Source of the DNA: CAZGSG01 sp964528095
GTDB lineage: Bacteria; Bacteroidota; Bacteroidia; Chitinophagales; Chitinophagaceae
Reading direction: 5' to 3'
Assembly (NCBI GenBank): GCA_964528095.1
Contig: CAZGSG010000021.1
Location: 1-33,726 of the forward strand
Length of the DNA: 33,726 nt
Shown here in pieces: positions 16,451-23,913 of this stretch. The stretch's first letter is position 1. Each line of letters opens with the position of its first letter. The notes beneath the pieces are model-generated. The model ran no database searches. It was given only the letters and a program-made list of their open reading frames with translations, and had not been told where the DNA came from. The translations under genes were made by a program, and so were the position numbers.

Positions 16451-17499
16451 TCTTTTACAGCATCTACAAATGCTTTGGCATGATCGACCGGGATATTGGG
16501 GACAATACCGTGGCCGAGGTTTACAATATATCGTTGCGCACCAAAATCATTGATCATGTTTTTCACATCCTGTTTGATCTTTGGTATTGGTTGTAATAAT
16601 TTAATGGGATCATAATTTCCCTGCAATGTGATTGAATTATTAGTAAGACCTCTTGCGACCTTAGCGGTATTGGCCCAATCGAGGCCCAGTGCGGATGCAC
16701 CGGTTTCCTGCAATTCCGGCAGGCTATGCCATACGCCTTTTGCAAATACAGTAACAGAACAATCATTTTTTAATGCCTGCACGATCTGGCGAATATAGGG
16801 CAGTGAATAGATGGCAAAATCTTCCTTGTCCCACACCCCACCCCAGCTGTCAAATAATTGTATACAATCAGCACCTGCTTTTACCTGTTCTTTTAGATAG
16901 GCAATGGTCACCGTGGTAATGTTTTGTAATAAAGCATGCGCGGTGACTGGCTCAGTATAACAAAATGCTTTTGCTTTATCAAAGGTTTTGCTACCCTTTC
17001 CTTCTACCATATAACATAACAATGTCCAGGGAGCGCCGGCAAATCCGATAAGTGGAACAGCCCCATCGAGTTGCTGTTTAGTAAGTTTGATCGCATCATA
17101 CACGTATTGCAAATGATGATGCGCTTCTGTTACCTGTAACTTATTTACATCATTCATGTCATTGATAGTTGCTGGCAGCAGCGGCCCTCTTCCTTCCAGC
17201 ATTTGTACTTCCATTCCCATCGCCTGCGGCACTACCAGTATATCGCTAAAAAGTATTGCGGCATCGGTACCTACGATCTCTATAGGCTGCAGGGTGATAG
17301 CCGCGGCGAGTTCGGGCGTTTGTACGCGTGTAAAGAAATCATATTTTTCTTTTAACTCGAGATACTGAGGAAAATACCTGCCCGCCTGCCTCATCATCCA
17401 TACTGGTGGGCGCGACACAGATTCTCCTTTCAATGCTCTCAGCAACAGATCATTCTTTAACAAAGGCAATATTCTTTTTTCTGCAGTAGACTCACTCAT
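16441..17499 (-). CDS. hemE: Uroporphyrinogen decarboxylase
   Basis: 352-residue cytoplasmic enzyme that converts uroporphyrinogen III to coproporphyrinogen III. The start is placed at 17499 (MSESTAEKRILPLLKNDLLL). An upstream in-frame ATG would add 24 residues that overlap hemD and have no family match. The N-terminal signature PPVWMMRQAGRYFPQY is intact, followed by FSDILVVPQAMG with the substrate-binding Asp, and PLIGFAGAPWTLLCYM. The C-terminal NLGHGIVPNIPVDHAKAFVD is also typical. The start overlaps the hemD stop by 8 bases and the stop overlaps hemF by 10. Confidence 0.96.
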   Translation of the reverse strand: MSESTAEKRILPLLKNDLLLRALKGESVSRPPVWMMRQAGRYFPQYLELKEKYDFFTRVQTPELAAAITLQPIEIVGTDAAILFSDILVVPQAMGMEVQMLEGRGPLLPATINDMNDVNKLQVTEAHHHLQYVYDAIKLTKQQLDGAVPLIGFAGAPWTLLCYMVEGKGSKTFDKAKAFCYTEPVTAHALLQNITTVTIAYLKEQVKAGADCIQLFDSWGGVWDKEDFAIYSLPYIRQIVQALKNDCSVTVFAKGVWHSLPELQETGASALGLDWANTAKVARGLTNNSITLQGNYDPIKLLQPIPKIKQDVKNMINDFGAQRYIVNLGHGIVPNIPVDHAKAFVDAVKEWK

Positions 17500-18196
17500 G
17501 TATTTGTTGATTTCTTTTTTGTATAAAATAATTTGTTGCCGCTGACAATATACTCTCCTGCGTTGGCTCACTGGCTACAATCAATTCATTCCCGCTATAT
17601 TCTGCCACTGCGTTTTTTGTAGTGTTCCCGATACAGAAACAGGGGATATTTTTCTTCAGTTTATTTTTTTGAAAAAAACTTTCCACGGCACTGGGGCTAA
17701 AAAAAAGCACGCCATCATAACCGGTTGTTACATGGCTTCCTGTTATCAGTGTTTTATAAACTTCAATCTCCTGCACTTCCACCTCATGTTGTTTTAATAT
17801 TTGTGAAAGTTCATCTCTTCTTCTGCTGCCACATAAAAAGCTGACGGCTTTTACTTCTTCAATAGATACGATGATCTTCGCCAGTTCCATAGCATTTGCT
17901 GCTATAGCTATCACGTCGGTATTATCAAGCGCTTCGGTTGATCGCAGTGTTTCTCCCTGCAAACAGAATATCTTCCGTGGGCCTATATCAAGACCGACCG
18001 CTATAGTATTGTTTATAAACCCTTTCACTCCATGCTGGCTGGTAAAGACCAGGTATTCATTTAAAGAAATAAAATTCTCTTCGCTTACGCTGAGGTATTC
18101 AATATCTATAAAATCATCGTCTATGATAATAATATCCTGTTGCGAACATGCTGTATGTATGGCAGGTCTTAATTTTTTTGTAGATAATATGGTCAC
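17492..18196 (-). CDS. hemD: Uroporphyrinogen-III synthase
   Basis: 234-residue enzyme that closes and inverts ring D of hydroxymethylbilane. HemD is poorly conserved, but the C-terminal SPSAVESFFQKNKL and FCIGNTTKNAVAEY (equivalent to the usual IGxxTAxA) and the position between hemC and hemE make the call firm. Length is normal for the short form. It begins 8 bases after hemC and overlaps the start of hemE, consistent with a single operon. Confidence 0.9.
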   Translation of the reverse strand: MTILSTKKLRPAIHTACSQQDIIIIDDDFIDIEYLSVSEENFISLNEYLVFTSQHGVKGFINNTIAVGLDIGPRKIFCLQGETLRSTEALDNTDVIAIAANAMELAKIIVSIEEVKAVSFLCGSRRRDELSQILKQHEVEVQEIEVYKTLITGSHVTTGYDGVLFFSPSAVESFFQKNKLKKNIPCFCIGNTTKNAVAEYSGNELIVASEPTQESILSAATNYFIQKRNQQIHE

Positions 18197-18204
18197 CTGC
18201 TTTT

Positions 18205-19128
18205 TCAGCGTTGAATATATTTACTGGCGCCTTTGGCTATTACTTCATTGGCGGCTTCCTGCGCAATCATTGCATACTTATATTTACTCGCCTCTATCAC
18301 CACATCAATACTTTCACTGCCATCCGTTGCCGTAATATTTCCTTTAAATAAAACAGTATTCCCTTTCATGATAGCCAGTCCGCTTATAGGCGTGGAACAA
18401 CCACCCTGCAGTATATTTAAAAAATCCCGTTCCACTTTAACACAAACGGCTGTTTCTTCATCATTCAACGGACTGCATGCATCTTGTACGGCTTCATCTC
18501 CTTTTCTGCAGGCGACCATGATAGCGCCCTGTGCGGGAGCAGGCAACATCCAATCCAGGTCAATTGAATTAGCCGGGCGTAAACCAATCCTTTCCAAACC
18601 CGCAGCAGCGAAGATGGCTCCCTGCCAGTTACTATCAGCAAGTTTTTTTAACCGGGTATTTACATTCCCTCTCAAATTCTCTATGCTACTGCCTGGGTAA
18701 CGATAAAGCCATTGCGCCTTTCTGCGAATGGAGCTGGTTGCTATAATTAGTTCCGGATTGGGTACCCCGGGCTTAAAGTCCTTTTCCTGGAATGTTCCTT
18801 CTCCTCTCAATACCAGTAAATCTTTATACGATGCACGTTTTAATACAGCGGCCTGTGCAAGTCCCTTCGCTAATACTACAGGCACGTCTTTCATGGAATG
18901 AACGGCAATATCGATCTTCTTATCAAGCAGCGCAATGTCCAGCGCTTTTGTAAAAATACCCTGTACCCCCATTTCATATAATGGAGTGGAAAGATTGATA
19001 TCCCCTTCACTTTTGATGTAAACCAGTTCGGTTTTGTGGCCTGATCGTAAAAGTAGTTCGCTTACCTGTGTAGCCTGCCAGACTGCAAGCTGGCTTTCTC
19101 TTGTTCCTATTCGTATTGTATCCCCCAT
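18205..19128 (-). CDS. hemC: Hydroxymethylbilane synthase (porphobilinogen deaminase)
   Basis: 307-residue cytoplasmic enzyme that polymerises four porphobilinogens. The dipyrromethane cofactor cysteine is Cys244 in LQGGCSTPISG. Arginine-rich active-site stretches are present: IGTRESQLAVWQ (7-18), ATSSIRRKAQW (130-140) and NLRGNVNTRLKKL (151-163). VHSMKDVP (77-84) supplies the catalytic Asp. Length is typical. It starts 4 bases after hemA and ends 8 bases before hemD. Confidence 0.97.
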   Translation of the reverse strand: MGDTIRIGTRESQLAVWQATQVSELLLRSGHKTELVYIKSEGDINLSTPLYEMGVQGIFTKALDIALLDKKIDIAVHSMKDVPVVLAKGLAQAAVLKRASYKDLLVLRGEGTFQEKDFKPGVPNPELIIATSSIRRKAQWLYRYPGSSIENLRGNVNTRLKKLADSNWQGAIFAAAGLERIGLRPANSIDLDWMLPAPAQGAIMVACRKGDEAVQDACSPLNDEETAVCVKVERDFLNILQGGCSTPISGLAIMKGNTVLFKGNITATDGSESIDVVIEASKYKYAMIAQEAANEVIAKGASKYIQR

Positions 19129-19132
19129 GTGC

Positions 19133-20377
19133 TCATGACATTTCCAGGTAATCGTTGATTGCGTTAATGAACTGGCAACCTTTCTCCTGGTTAGTACGCA
19201 AATTTACAGCTAAGCGGGTTACTGCCTTTTGAACTTTTCGTTCATCTGTAGCCGGCTGTTTTTCCCCGGCCATCTCGCAATATGGCTGTGGATGCCATTC
19301 GCTTAGCTCCTGGAGTTTGTCTTTCCAGCTTTTGATATGCAGTGAATACCTGTATTCCTGCAACCAGTTATTGAATTCAGTTTTATAGTGCAGAACGATC
19401 TCCTGCGCTTTGGGTAACTCTGTTTTTCTTTTTGCAAAAGTCTTGTCGAGGATAGATGTTGATATTTCATCCACATCTATCACGCGGATTCCTTTTATTT
19501 GTTTTACCTGTGCATGCACATTCACCGGCACGGAAAGATCCAGCACCAGCATTTCTTTGTCTTTCACAAAATAACCGGGCAATACCGTTGGTTCCTGTGC
19601 ATTTGTACACACCACGAGGATATCTGCCGCATGAATCGCCACAGCCAGTTGATTATAAGGAACAAAATTTATTCCTGCTTTGCTGGCAAGTGTTTTTGCA
19701 TGTTCATCCGTACGGTTACAAATAGTAACTGATACGCCGGGTAAATATTCCTTCAGATTCCGGCACACATTACCGCCAAATTTGCCGGCACCGATCAACA
19801 GTATTTTTTTTGTAAATATTCCAGGATGATCTTTTAATAGTTCAATAGCTGCATAAGAAACGGAAACAGTACCACTGCTCAGTAAGGTATCTGTTTTTAT
19901 TTTTTTTGACGCCTGAAAAGCATAATTGACAGTACGATTCATGATCGGACCCAGCATATCTGCGGATGCGGCGGTATCAATCGCTTGTTTTAACTGACCC
20001 AGTATCTCATAATCTCCCAGGATCTGCGAGTCAAGTCCGCAGGATACATCGAATAAATGCCCCAATGCCTGCTCCCCGCTTTTCAGGTAAGCATATTGTA
20101 AAAAATCTTCCCTTTTTCCTTTGGTTTCCGCCACCAACAGGTCTACCAGCATCATTACATTTTCTGCGAACCCGTAGATCTCCGTCCTGTTACAGGTAGA
20201 AACAACAAACACACTCCGCAGGTTAGCAGCTTTGGCCCTGATCGCAATTCTTGCAAAATCATCTTTTGTAATGGAAAATAAGCCTCGCACCGTAGTGTCT
20301 GCTTTATGAAAATTGATTCCTGCAACGCATAAGCGATCAAGTACCTGGGTGGATATGGTATGTTGTGGGCTGACCAT
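19133..20377 (-). CDS. hemA: Glutamyl-tRNA reductase
   Basis: 414-residue NADPH enzyme that reduces glutamyl-tRNA to glutamate-1-semialdehyde, the first committed step of the C5 route. The catalytic nucleophile is Cys62 in VVSTCNRTEIYGF. GLDSQILGDYEILGQLKQA follows, then an NADPH-binding fold (KKILLIGAGKFGGNVCRNL) and a C-terminal dimerisation domain. The product opens with the expected LCVAGINFHKADTTVRG near residue 16. It is the first gene of the heme operon and lies divergent to hemH, with a -7 box at 20390-20397. HemA is a common control point; no heme-regulatory element could be recognised. Confidence 0.97.
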   Translation of the reverse strand: MVSPQHTISTQVLDRLCVAGINFHKADTTVRGLFSITKDDFARIAIRAKAANLRSVFVVSTCNRTEIYGFAENVMMLVDLLVAETKGKREDFLQYAYLKSGEQALGHLFDVSCGLDSQILGDYEILGQLKQAIDTAASADMLGPIMNRTVNYAFQASKKIKTDTLLSSGTVSVSYAAIELLKDHPGIFTKKILLIGAGKFGGNVCRNLKEYLPGVSVTICNRTDEHAKTLASKAGINFVPYNQLAVAIHAADILVVCTNAQEPTVLPGYFVKDKEMLVLDLSVPVNVHAQVKQIKGIRVIDVDEISTSILDKTFAKRKTELPKAQEIVLHYKTEFNNWLQEYRYSLHIKSWKDKLQELSEWHPQPYCEMAGEKQPATDERKVQKAVTRLAVNLRTNQEKGCQFINAINDYLEMS

Positions 20378-20389
20378 AAATTAAGTGCA

Positions 20390-20418
20390 CAAATGTATAA
20401 CCGTACGGGTGTATAAAA
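20390..20418 (-). promoter_or_regulatory. Candidate promoter of the hem operon
   Basis: TACATTTG on the minus strand (20397-20390) matches TAnnTTTG, and a TTTT tract 21 bases upstream stands where the -33 element is expected. The implied leader before the hemA ATG at 20377 is very short, under ten bases, which is possible in this phylum but lowers confidence. Confidence 0.45.
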
Positions 20419-20507
20419 GTCACAGGTTTGTCATGCAAGTATGCAATGTTGAATTTGTATGATTAACGGATATAAATGGAGATCAGTTGCTTGATCAATA
20501 CATAAAT

Positions 20508-20539
20508 AATTTTTCGTGAACAAAACTTAACGAACTTTG
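20508..20539 (+). promoter_or_regulatory. Candidate promoter of hemH
   Basis: GAACTTTG at 20532-20539 is a one-base variant of TAnnTTTG, and a TTTTTC tract about 21 bases upstream could serve as the -33 element. The leader to the hemH ATG at 20576 would be about 30 bases. The match is imperfect. Confidence 0.35.
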
Positions 20540-20575
20540 CCAGCCTGCTATTTTATTTTAACAATCGAATAATCA

Positions 20576-21595
20576 ATGCAAGACGCGGAAAAAGCCATTC
20601 TTTTAATGAACCTCGGTTCGCCCGACAGCACATCTGTAAAAGATCTGCGTACCTATCTCAATGAGTTCCTGATGGATGAAAGAGTTATCGATGTGGCAAA
20701 ATGGTGGCGGACCATCCTGGTAAAAGGCATTATTGTTCCGCTGCGGGCACCCAAAAGCGCTAAAGCATACGAATCAGTATGGACAAAAGAAGGGTCGCCG
20801 CTGATTGTACTGACAAAACAGTTACAAACAGCTGTAAGCGCAAAAACATCATTGCCCGTTGAGATCTGCATGCGGTATGGTAATCCATCTCCGAAAGAGG
20901 CGATGGATAGATTGAAAAAAGACTATCCCCGTCTCAAAGAGGTAATGTTGCTGCCTTTATACCCGCATTATGCTATGAGCAGCTATGAAACAGCAGTGGA
21001 GTATGCAAAAGAAATTCATAAAAAGCAGGGCTATAATTTCTCATTGAAGATCGTAGCGCCTTTTTATAAAAAAGAAAACTATATCACTGCACTTACTGAT
21101 AGCATACGACCTTACCTGCAAAATGAATTCGACCTGCTTTTATTCAGCTATCATGGCATACCGGAAAGACATGTAAAAAAAACGGATTGCACCGGTAATC
21201 ATTGTCTGCAATCGCCGGACTGTTGCCAGCAGGACTCTCCGGCCCATGCATTTTGTTACCGGCACCAGGTGATCAAAACCACGGAACTGGTAGCAGCACA
21301 ATTGGGCATACCAAAAAATAAATACGCATTTTCTTTCCAGAGCCGGCTGGGTCGTGATCCCTGGCTAAAACCATATACGGCCAAATGGCTGGAAACCCTG
21401 CCTGCAGAGGGTGTGAAAAAAATAATGGTAGTATGTCCCGCATTTGTAAGCGATTGCCTGGAAACTTTGGAAGAAATGGGAGTAGAAGGCAAAGAGATCT
21501 TCCTGCATGCGGGTGGAGAAAACTTTACATTGATCCCATGCATGAATGTGCATGAGAAATGGGTGGACACGGTGTTGGAGTTGGTGGAAGAATAA
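20576..21595 (+). CDS. hemH: Ferrochelatase
   Basis: 339-residue enzyme that inserts ferrous iron into protoporphyrin IX, the last step of heme synthesis. The catalytic His193 sits in LLLFSYHGIPERH. LLMNLGSPDS (9-18), PLYPHYAMSSYETA and FSFQSRLGRDPWLKP are family signatures. A run of cysteines follows the active-site His (Cys205, 210, 216, 217, 227, ending CYRHQ). Similar internal cysteine sets in some bacterial ferrochelatases ligate a [2Fe-2S] cluster, so this enzyme may be iron-sulfur sensing; that is inference. It is transcribed divergently from hemA and completes the pathway of the adjacent operon. Confidence 0.97.
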   Translation: MQDAEKAILLMNLGSPDSTSVKDLRTYLNEFLMDERVIDVAKWWRTILVKGIIVPLRAPKSAKAYESVWTKEGSPLIVLTKQLQTAVSAKTSLPVEICMRYGNPSPKEAMDRLKKDYPRLKEVMLLPLYPHYAMSSYETAVEYAKEIHKKQGYNFSLKIVAPFYKKENYITALTDSIRPYLQNEFDLLLFSYHGIPERHVKKTDCTGNHCLQSPDCCQQDSPAHAFCYRHQVIKTTELVAAQLGIPKNKYAFSFQSRLGRDPWLKPYTAKWLETLPAEGVKKIMVVCPAFVSDCLETLEEMGVEGKEIFLHAGGENFTLIPCMNVHEKWVDTVLELVEE

Positions 21596-21610
21596 AGGCG
21601 AAGAACCCTT

Positions 21611-21839
21611 TTTTTAACACGGAATCCCGGAGAATAAATAATCATTCTTTCTTTCCGAATAATATATTTGTTCTGTACAGTAAGTTATACGTCTATCCTA
21701 ATTGGAAACACGGAATGGGCAAAGTCTGCCTATTCCGTGTTTCCATATTTTGAGGTTAAACGGGAGTAAATAATCAGTAATAAAGTTATTACCAGAAAGA
21801 AAGAATGATTATTTATTCTCCGGGATTCCGTGTTAAAAA
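21611..21839. mobile_element. Foldback element with perfect 45-bp inverted ends (MITE-like)
   Basis: The left arm (21611-21655) and right arm (21795-21839) are perfect 45-bp reverse complements separated by 139 bases. Inside is a second hairpin with 18-bp arms (21704-21721 and 21727-21744) that differ at one base, a G-U pair in RNA, around a 5-base loop. The core ACACGGAAT therefore occurs four times: two direct and two inverted. Smaller palindromes (CTGTACAG at 21673-21680; GTAATAA-AG-TTATTAC at 21777-21792) and a degenerate inner copy of the arm (around 21761) are also present. No protein is encoded. It lies between the convergent genes hemH and the DUF4920 gene. The arms are flanked by TA on both sides of ACACGG, which would fit TA-targeting transposition. 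A structured terminator is an alternative. Confidence 0.7.
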
Positions 21840-21864
21840 CAAACAACAACACTCTCCCAAAACC

Positions 21865-21895
21865 AAAAAAGCTACCCGCTTCCGCGAATAGCTTT
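21865..21895 (-). terminator. Intrinsic terminator with GGAA tetraloop after the DUF4920 gene
   Basis: On the minus strand AAAGCTATTCGC (21895-21884), loop GGAA, and GCGGGTAGCTTT (21879-21868) form a 12-bp stem with two G-U pairs, followed by further U residues. The GNRA-type tetraloop and U tract, 21 bases past the stop at 21917, make a convincing terminator. Confidence 0.85.
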
Positions 21896-21916
21896 CCAAA
21901 ATTGTATATCGTGTTC

Positions 21917-22390
21917 TTACTTTAAGATAGTGATCCCCTTTGCGGTAAAACGGATCTCCTTTTCAGGTTTGGTGATCGCCGCAATTTCTTCTTTTGATTT
22001 TTTGGCATCTTCAGCATAGTGTTGCAATTCAGCTACAGAAGTAGTCTTCATCTTTGCCTCACCATCCAGTACGATTGTTTTTCCTATTGCAGAAAGTGGA
22101 ACAAAAAATCCATAATCCTTCATTTTCACAAAAGCCGTAGTAGAATCATTCACCGCCAGTTTGATCCAACAGCCTTTTTTTGGACAAACATCCAACACCT
22201 TAGCCGTGATCTTGGTGTCTACAGACTCTTTGTTAGCCAGTTTAGCTGGGATCTGAGAAATATCGATCGCTCCGTCTGCCGTCACTTTTTCACCATAAAA
22301 CTCACCTGGTTTTGCATCACCTGCAGGAGGCTGAGCATTGGCAACAACGGCCAGTAAAACGATAGATAAAATCAGTGCTATTTTTTTCAT
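21917..22390 (-). CDS. DUF4920 family exported protein
   Basis: 157-residue secreted protein. The start is placed at 22390 (MKKIALILSIVLLAVVANAQ), a clean signal peptide cleaved near residue 20. Earlier in-frame ATGs would put an unlikely polar leader ahead of it, and a promoter box lies just upstream of this start. The signature LDVCPKKGCWIKL, with two cysteines five residues apart, and FVPLSAIGKTIVLDGEA match DUF4920, a small OB-like periplasmic family common in Bacteroidota. The two cysteines could bind metal or be redox active. No function is established. It stands alone between its own promoter and terminator. Confidence 0.85.
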   Translation of the reverse strand: MKKIALILSIVLLAVVANAQPPAGDAKPGEFYGEKVTADGAIDISQIPAKLANKESVDTKITAKVLDVCPKKGCWIKLAVNDSTTAFVKMKDYGFFVPLSAIGKTIVLDGEAKMKTTSVAELQHYAEDAKKSKEEIAAITKPEKEIRFTAKGITILK

Positions 22391-22415
22391 ATATGACTTT
22401 TTAATAATTGGAATG

Positions 22416-22441
22416 CAAAGATAATTTTTTCTATTCACAAA
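22416..22441 (-). promoter_or_regulatory. Promoter of the DUF4920 gene
   Basis: TATCTTTG on the minus strand (22423-22416) matches TAnnTTTG, and a TTTG (22441-22438) lies 18 bases upstream as the -33 element. The leader to the ATG at 22390 is about 20 bases. This is the best two-part match to the Bacteroidota promoter consensus in the window. Confidence 0.65.
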
Positions 22442-22528
22442 TTGTATAGAATGCCTGTTTAGTATGGTTTTGAGGGTAGGATCGGGCGAATACAAAACTC
22501 AAAAATATATGCTGAAAATCGGGGTTTG

Positions 22529-22561
22529 TTTTTGAATTTTTCATTTTGCCTTTTGAATTTT
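22529..22561. repeat. AT-rich 3'-end element at the nitroreductase stop
   Basis: TTTTGAATTTT occurs at 22530-22540 and again at 22551-22561, the second copy overlapping the stop codon of the gene ending at 22560. The wording is close to the arms of the inverted repeat at 4262-4324. It is probably a member of the same dispersed AT-rich family. Confidence 0.4.
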
Positions 22562-23141
22562 ATTCCCTGATCCAATTCGTTTTCTCTTCCAGCGGCCTTC
22601 TGTTTCCTCCCGTCGAGGGTACTGCAACATGACCTATGTAAAAAAATCCCAACAGTTTATCCTCCTCTCCCAGTCCAAAAAAGGGCTTTGCCTGTTCGCG
22701 ATAGGTGATGCCGCCGGTTGTCCAATATCCACCCAGGCCATAGGCTGTAACGGATAAATAGATATTCTGTACAGCGCAGGACACCGCCTCTACATCTTCT
22801 ATTTCAGGAATATTTTTATTCGGTGTACGTTTCATTCCCAATGCAATAACATGTGATGCCTTCAATGGGTTTTGTTGCAATTTGCCATAGGTTATTTCCT
22901 TAAAGTTTTCTCCAGAAAGTTCTTTGTATAAATTGCTTTGGAAATCACCCAGTTTTTTTAATCCTTCGCCACTAAATACGGTAAAATGCCAGGGTTCTGC
23001 TTTACCATGGTTGGGAGCCCAGGTCGCATTGATAATTATTTCATTAATGATCGCATCATCTACTTTTTTTCCGGCCACCAGTTGATCAGGAAATACAGAG
23101 CGCCGTTTCCGGACAAGCTCATTAAATTCTTCGGGGTTCAT
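22560..23141 (-). CDS. Nitroreductase family FMN oxidoreductase (YdjA-like)
   Basis: 193-residue flavoprotein expected to use FMN and NAD(P)H in the cytoplasm. The N-terminal RKRRSVFPDQ contains the FMN-phosphate-binding arginines. ATWAPNHGKAEPWHFTVF (near residues 39-56) is the signature of the small YdjA-type nitroreductases. SCAVQNIYLSVTAYGLGGYWTTGG and GFFYIGHV are the other flavin-site segments. Length matches the compact YdjA group (about 185-195). The substrate is unknown. It is followed 108 bases upstream by the small Cys protein gene on the same strand, and the two may be cotranscribed. Confidence 0.92.
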   Translation of the reverse strand: MNPEEFNELVRKRRSVFPDQLVAGKKVDDAIINEIIINATWAPNHGKAEPWHFTVFSGEGLKKLGDFQSNLYKELSGENFKEITYGKLQQNPLKASHVIALGMKRTPNKNIPEIEDVEAVSCAVQNIYLSVTAYGLGGYWTTGGITYREQAKPFFGLGEEDKLLGFFYIGHVAVPSTGGNRRPLEEKTNWIRE

Positions 23142-23249
23142 TTATATGTTGATTTAAGATTGAAGTTCTATCGTTTAAGGTTTCACAAGACGAAAAGTTC
23201 ATTTATTGATCCAACTTTTTCAACCTCGGACCTCAAATCGCGGACTTTA

Positions 23250-23579
23250 TCAACCTTCAAACAATTTTATCATTTCCAGGGATTGCAGTTCAGTGTCCGC
23301 GGCTTCCAGCATACGGTCAAATTCGCGCAGTTCGCGAAGGCAAAGCAGGAGGCGGATTCCTTCGCAGGGTGTTGGTATTACAATATTTCGCAAAGCCGGG
23401 TTTTGTGAGGGATGTTGCTCATCGCGGTATTTATGTACCCAGTTCCTGAAAGCATCGAAATCTTCCTCCGAAAAGGTAAGCATCAGGTTGCCATAACCCA
23501 CCTGTATCTTTTCACACTCATTGCAACGCACTACATAACCGGTATTGTCATCATGGTACAATGTCTGGTAATTACACAT
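23250..23579 (-). CDS. Small conserved Cys protein, DUF6686-like
   Basis: 109-residue cytoplasmic protein. The start is placed at 23579 (MCNYQTLYHDDNTGYVVRCNECEK). The longer reading from 23678 would extend into the operator at 23644 and is rejected. Cys19 and Cys22 form a CxxC in RCNECEKIQVGYGNLMLTFSEEDF, with Cys72 and Cys80 further on, so a zinc- or iron-binding knuckle is possible. I match it from memory to DUF6686, a Bacteroidota family without known function. Its upstream region carries the same operator as the two TonB receptor operons, which places it in the putative iron or heme regulon. Confidence 0.75.
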   Translation of the reverse strand: MCNYQTLYHDDNTGYVVRCNECEKIQVGYGNLMLTFSEEDFDAFRNWVHKYRDEQHPSQNPALRNIVIPTPCEGIRLLLCLRELREFDRMLEAADTELQSLEMIKLFEG

Positions 23580-23622
23580 CCGCTTTAATTTTTGTAAAAA
23601 TGAAGAATGAACGCCTAACCGG

Positions 23623-23679
23623 TTTACGAATTCAGTAACACCATTTACGCAATCAGAAAACTGACGATTTGCTGACAAT
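23623..23679 (-). promoter_or_regulatory. Shared TTTACG/TGAC/TGAC operator, copy 3, with tandem half-site
   Basis: TTTACG at 23644-23649, AAAC-TGAC with TGAC at 23662-23665 and a second TGAC at 23673-23676 repeat the exact 16- and 11-base steps of the copies at 7652 and 12416. An extra TTTACG lies at 23623-23628, 21 bp away, the same step seen between the half-sites at 4207 and 4228. The site begins 44 bases upstream of the ATG at 23579. Confidence 0.6.
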
Positions 23680-23713
23680 CCGGGAGAAAATCTTATAGGC
23701 TTTATTCACCGGA

Positions 23714-23814
23714 TTTACGCAGAAAATGAAAAAATGTGCATAAGTAATGATTTGAATAATCCGATAAAAAACATGATAGATTATTCCCATCATTTTCTGG
23801 AAAGTGTGCGTAAG
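23714..23814. promoter_or_regulatory. Cluster of TTTACGCA / TGCGTAAG half-sites
   Basis: TTTACGCA at 23714-23721, GTGCATAAG near 23736-23744 and TGCGTAAG at 23807-23814 are further half-sites in both orientations within 100 bp of the third operator copy. CATTTTCTG accompanies two of them in mirrored arrangement. They lie in the long gap shared by the small Cys protein gene (minus) and nrdB (plus), so they could act on either. Confidence 0.35.
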
Positions 23815-23913
23815 TTTTTCGGCCAGATTTTTATTTTTCGTTATGCGAAAATGGAGTGTTGGCAGGGCTTTGAAACAATTTTTGCCCGCAAATTCTTGCT
23901 CACAAAGGGTTAC

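Noticed and set aside
20420..20460. TTTGTCATGCAAG between hemA and hemH as another copy of the shared operator
   Set aside because: Only the TGACAAA part is present; TTTACG and the second TGAC with the fixed spacing are missing.
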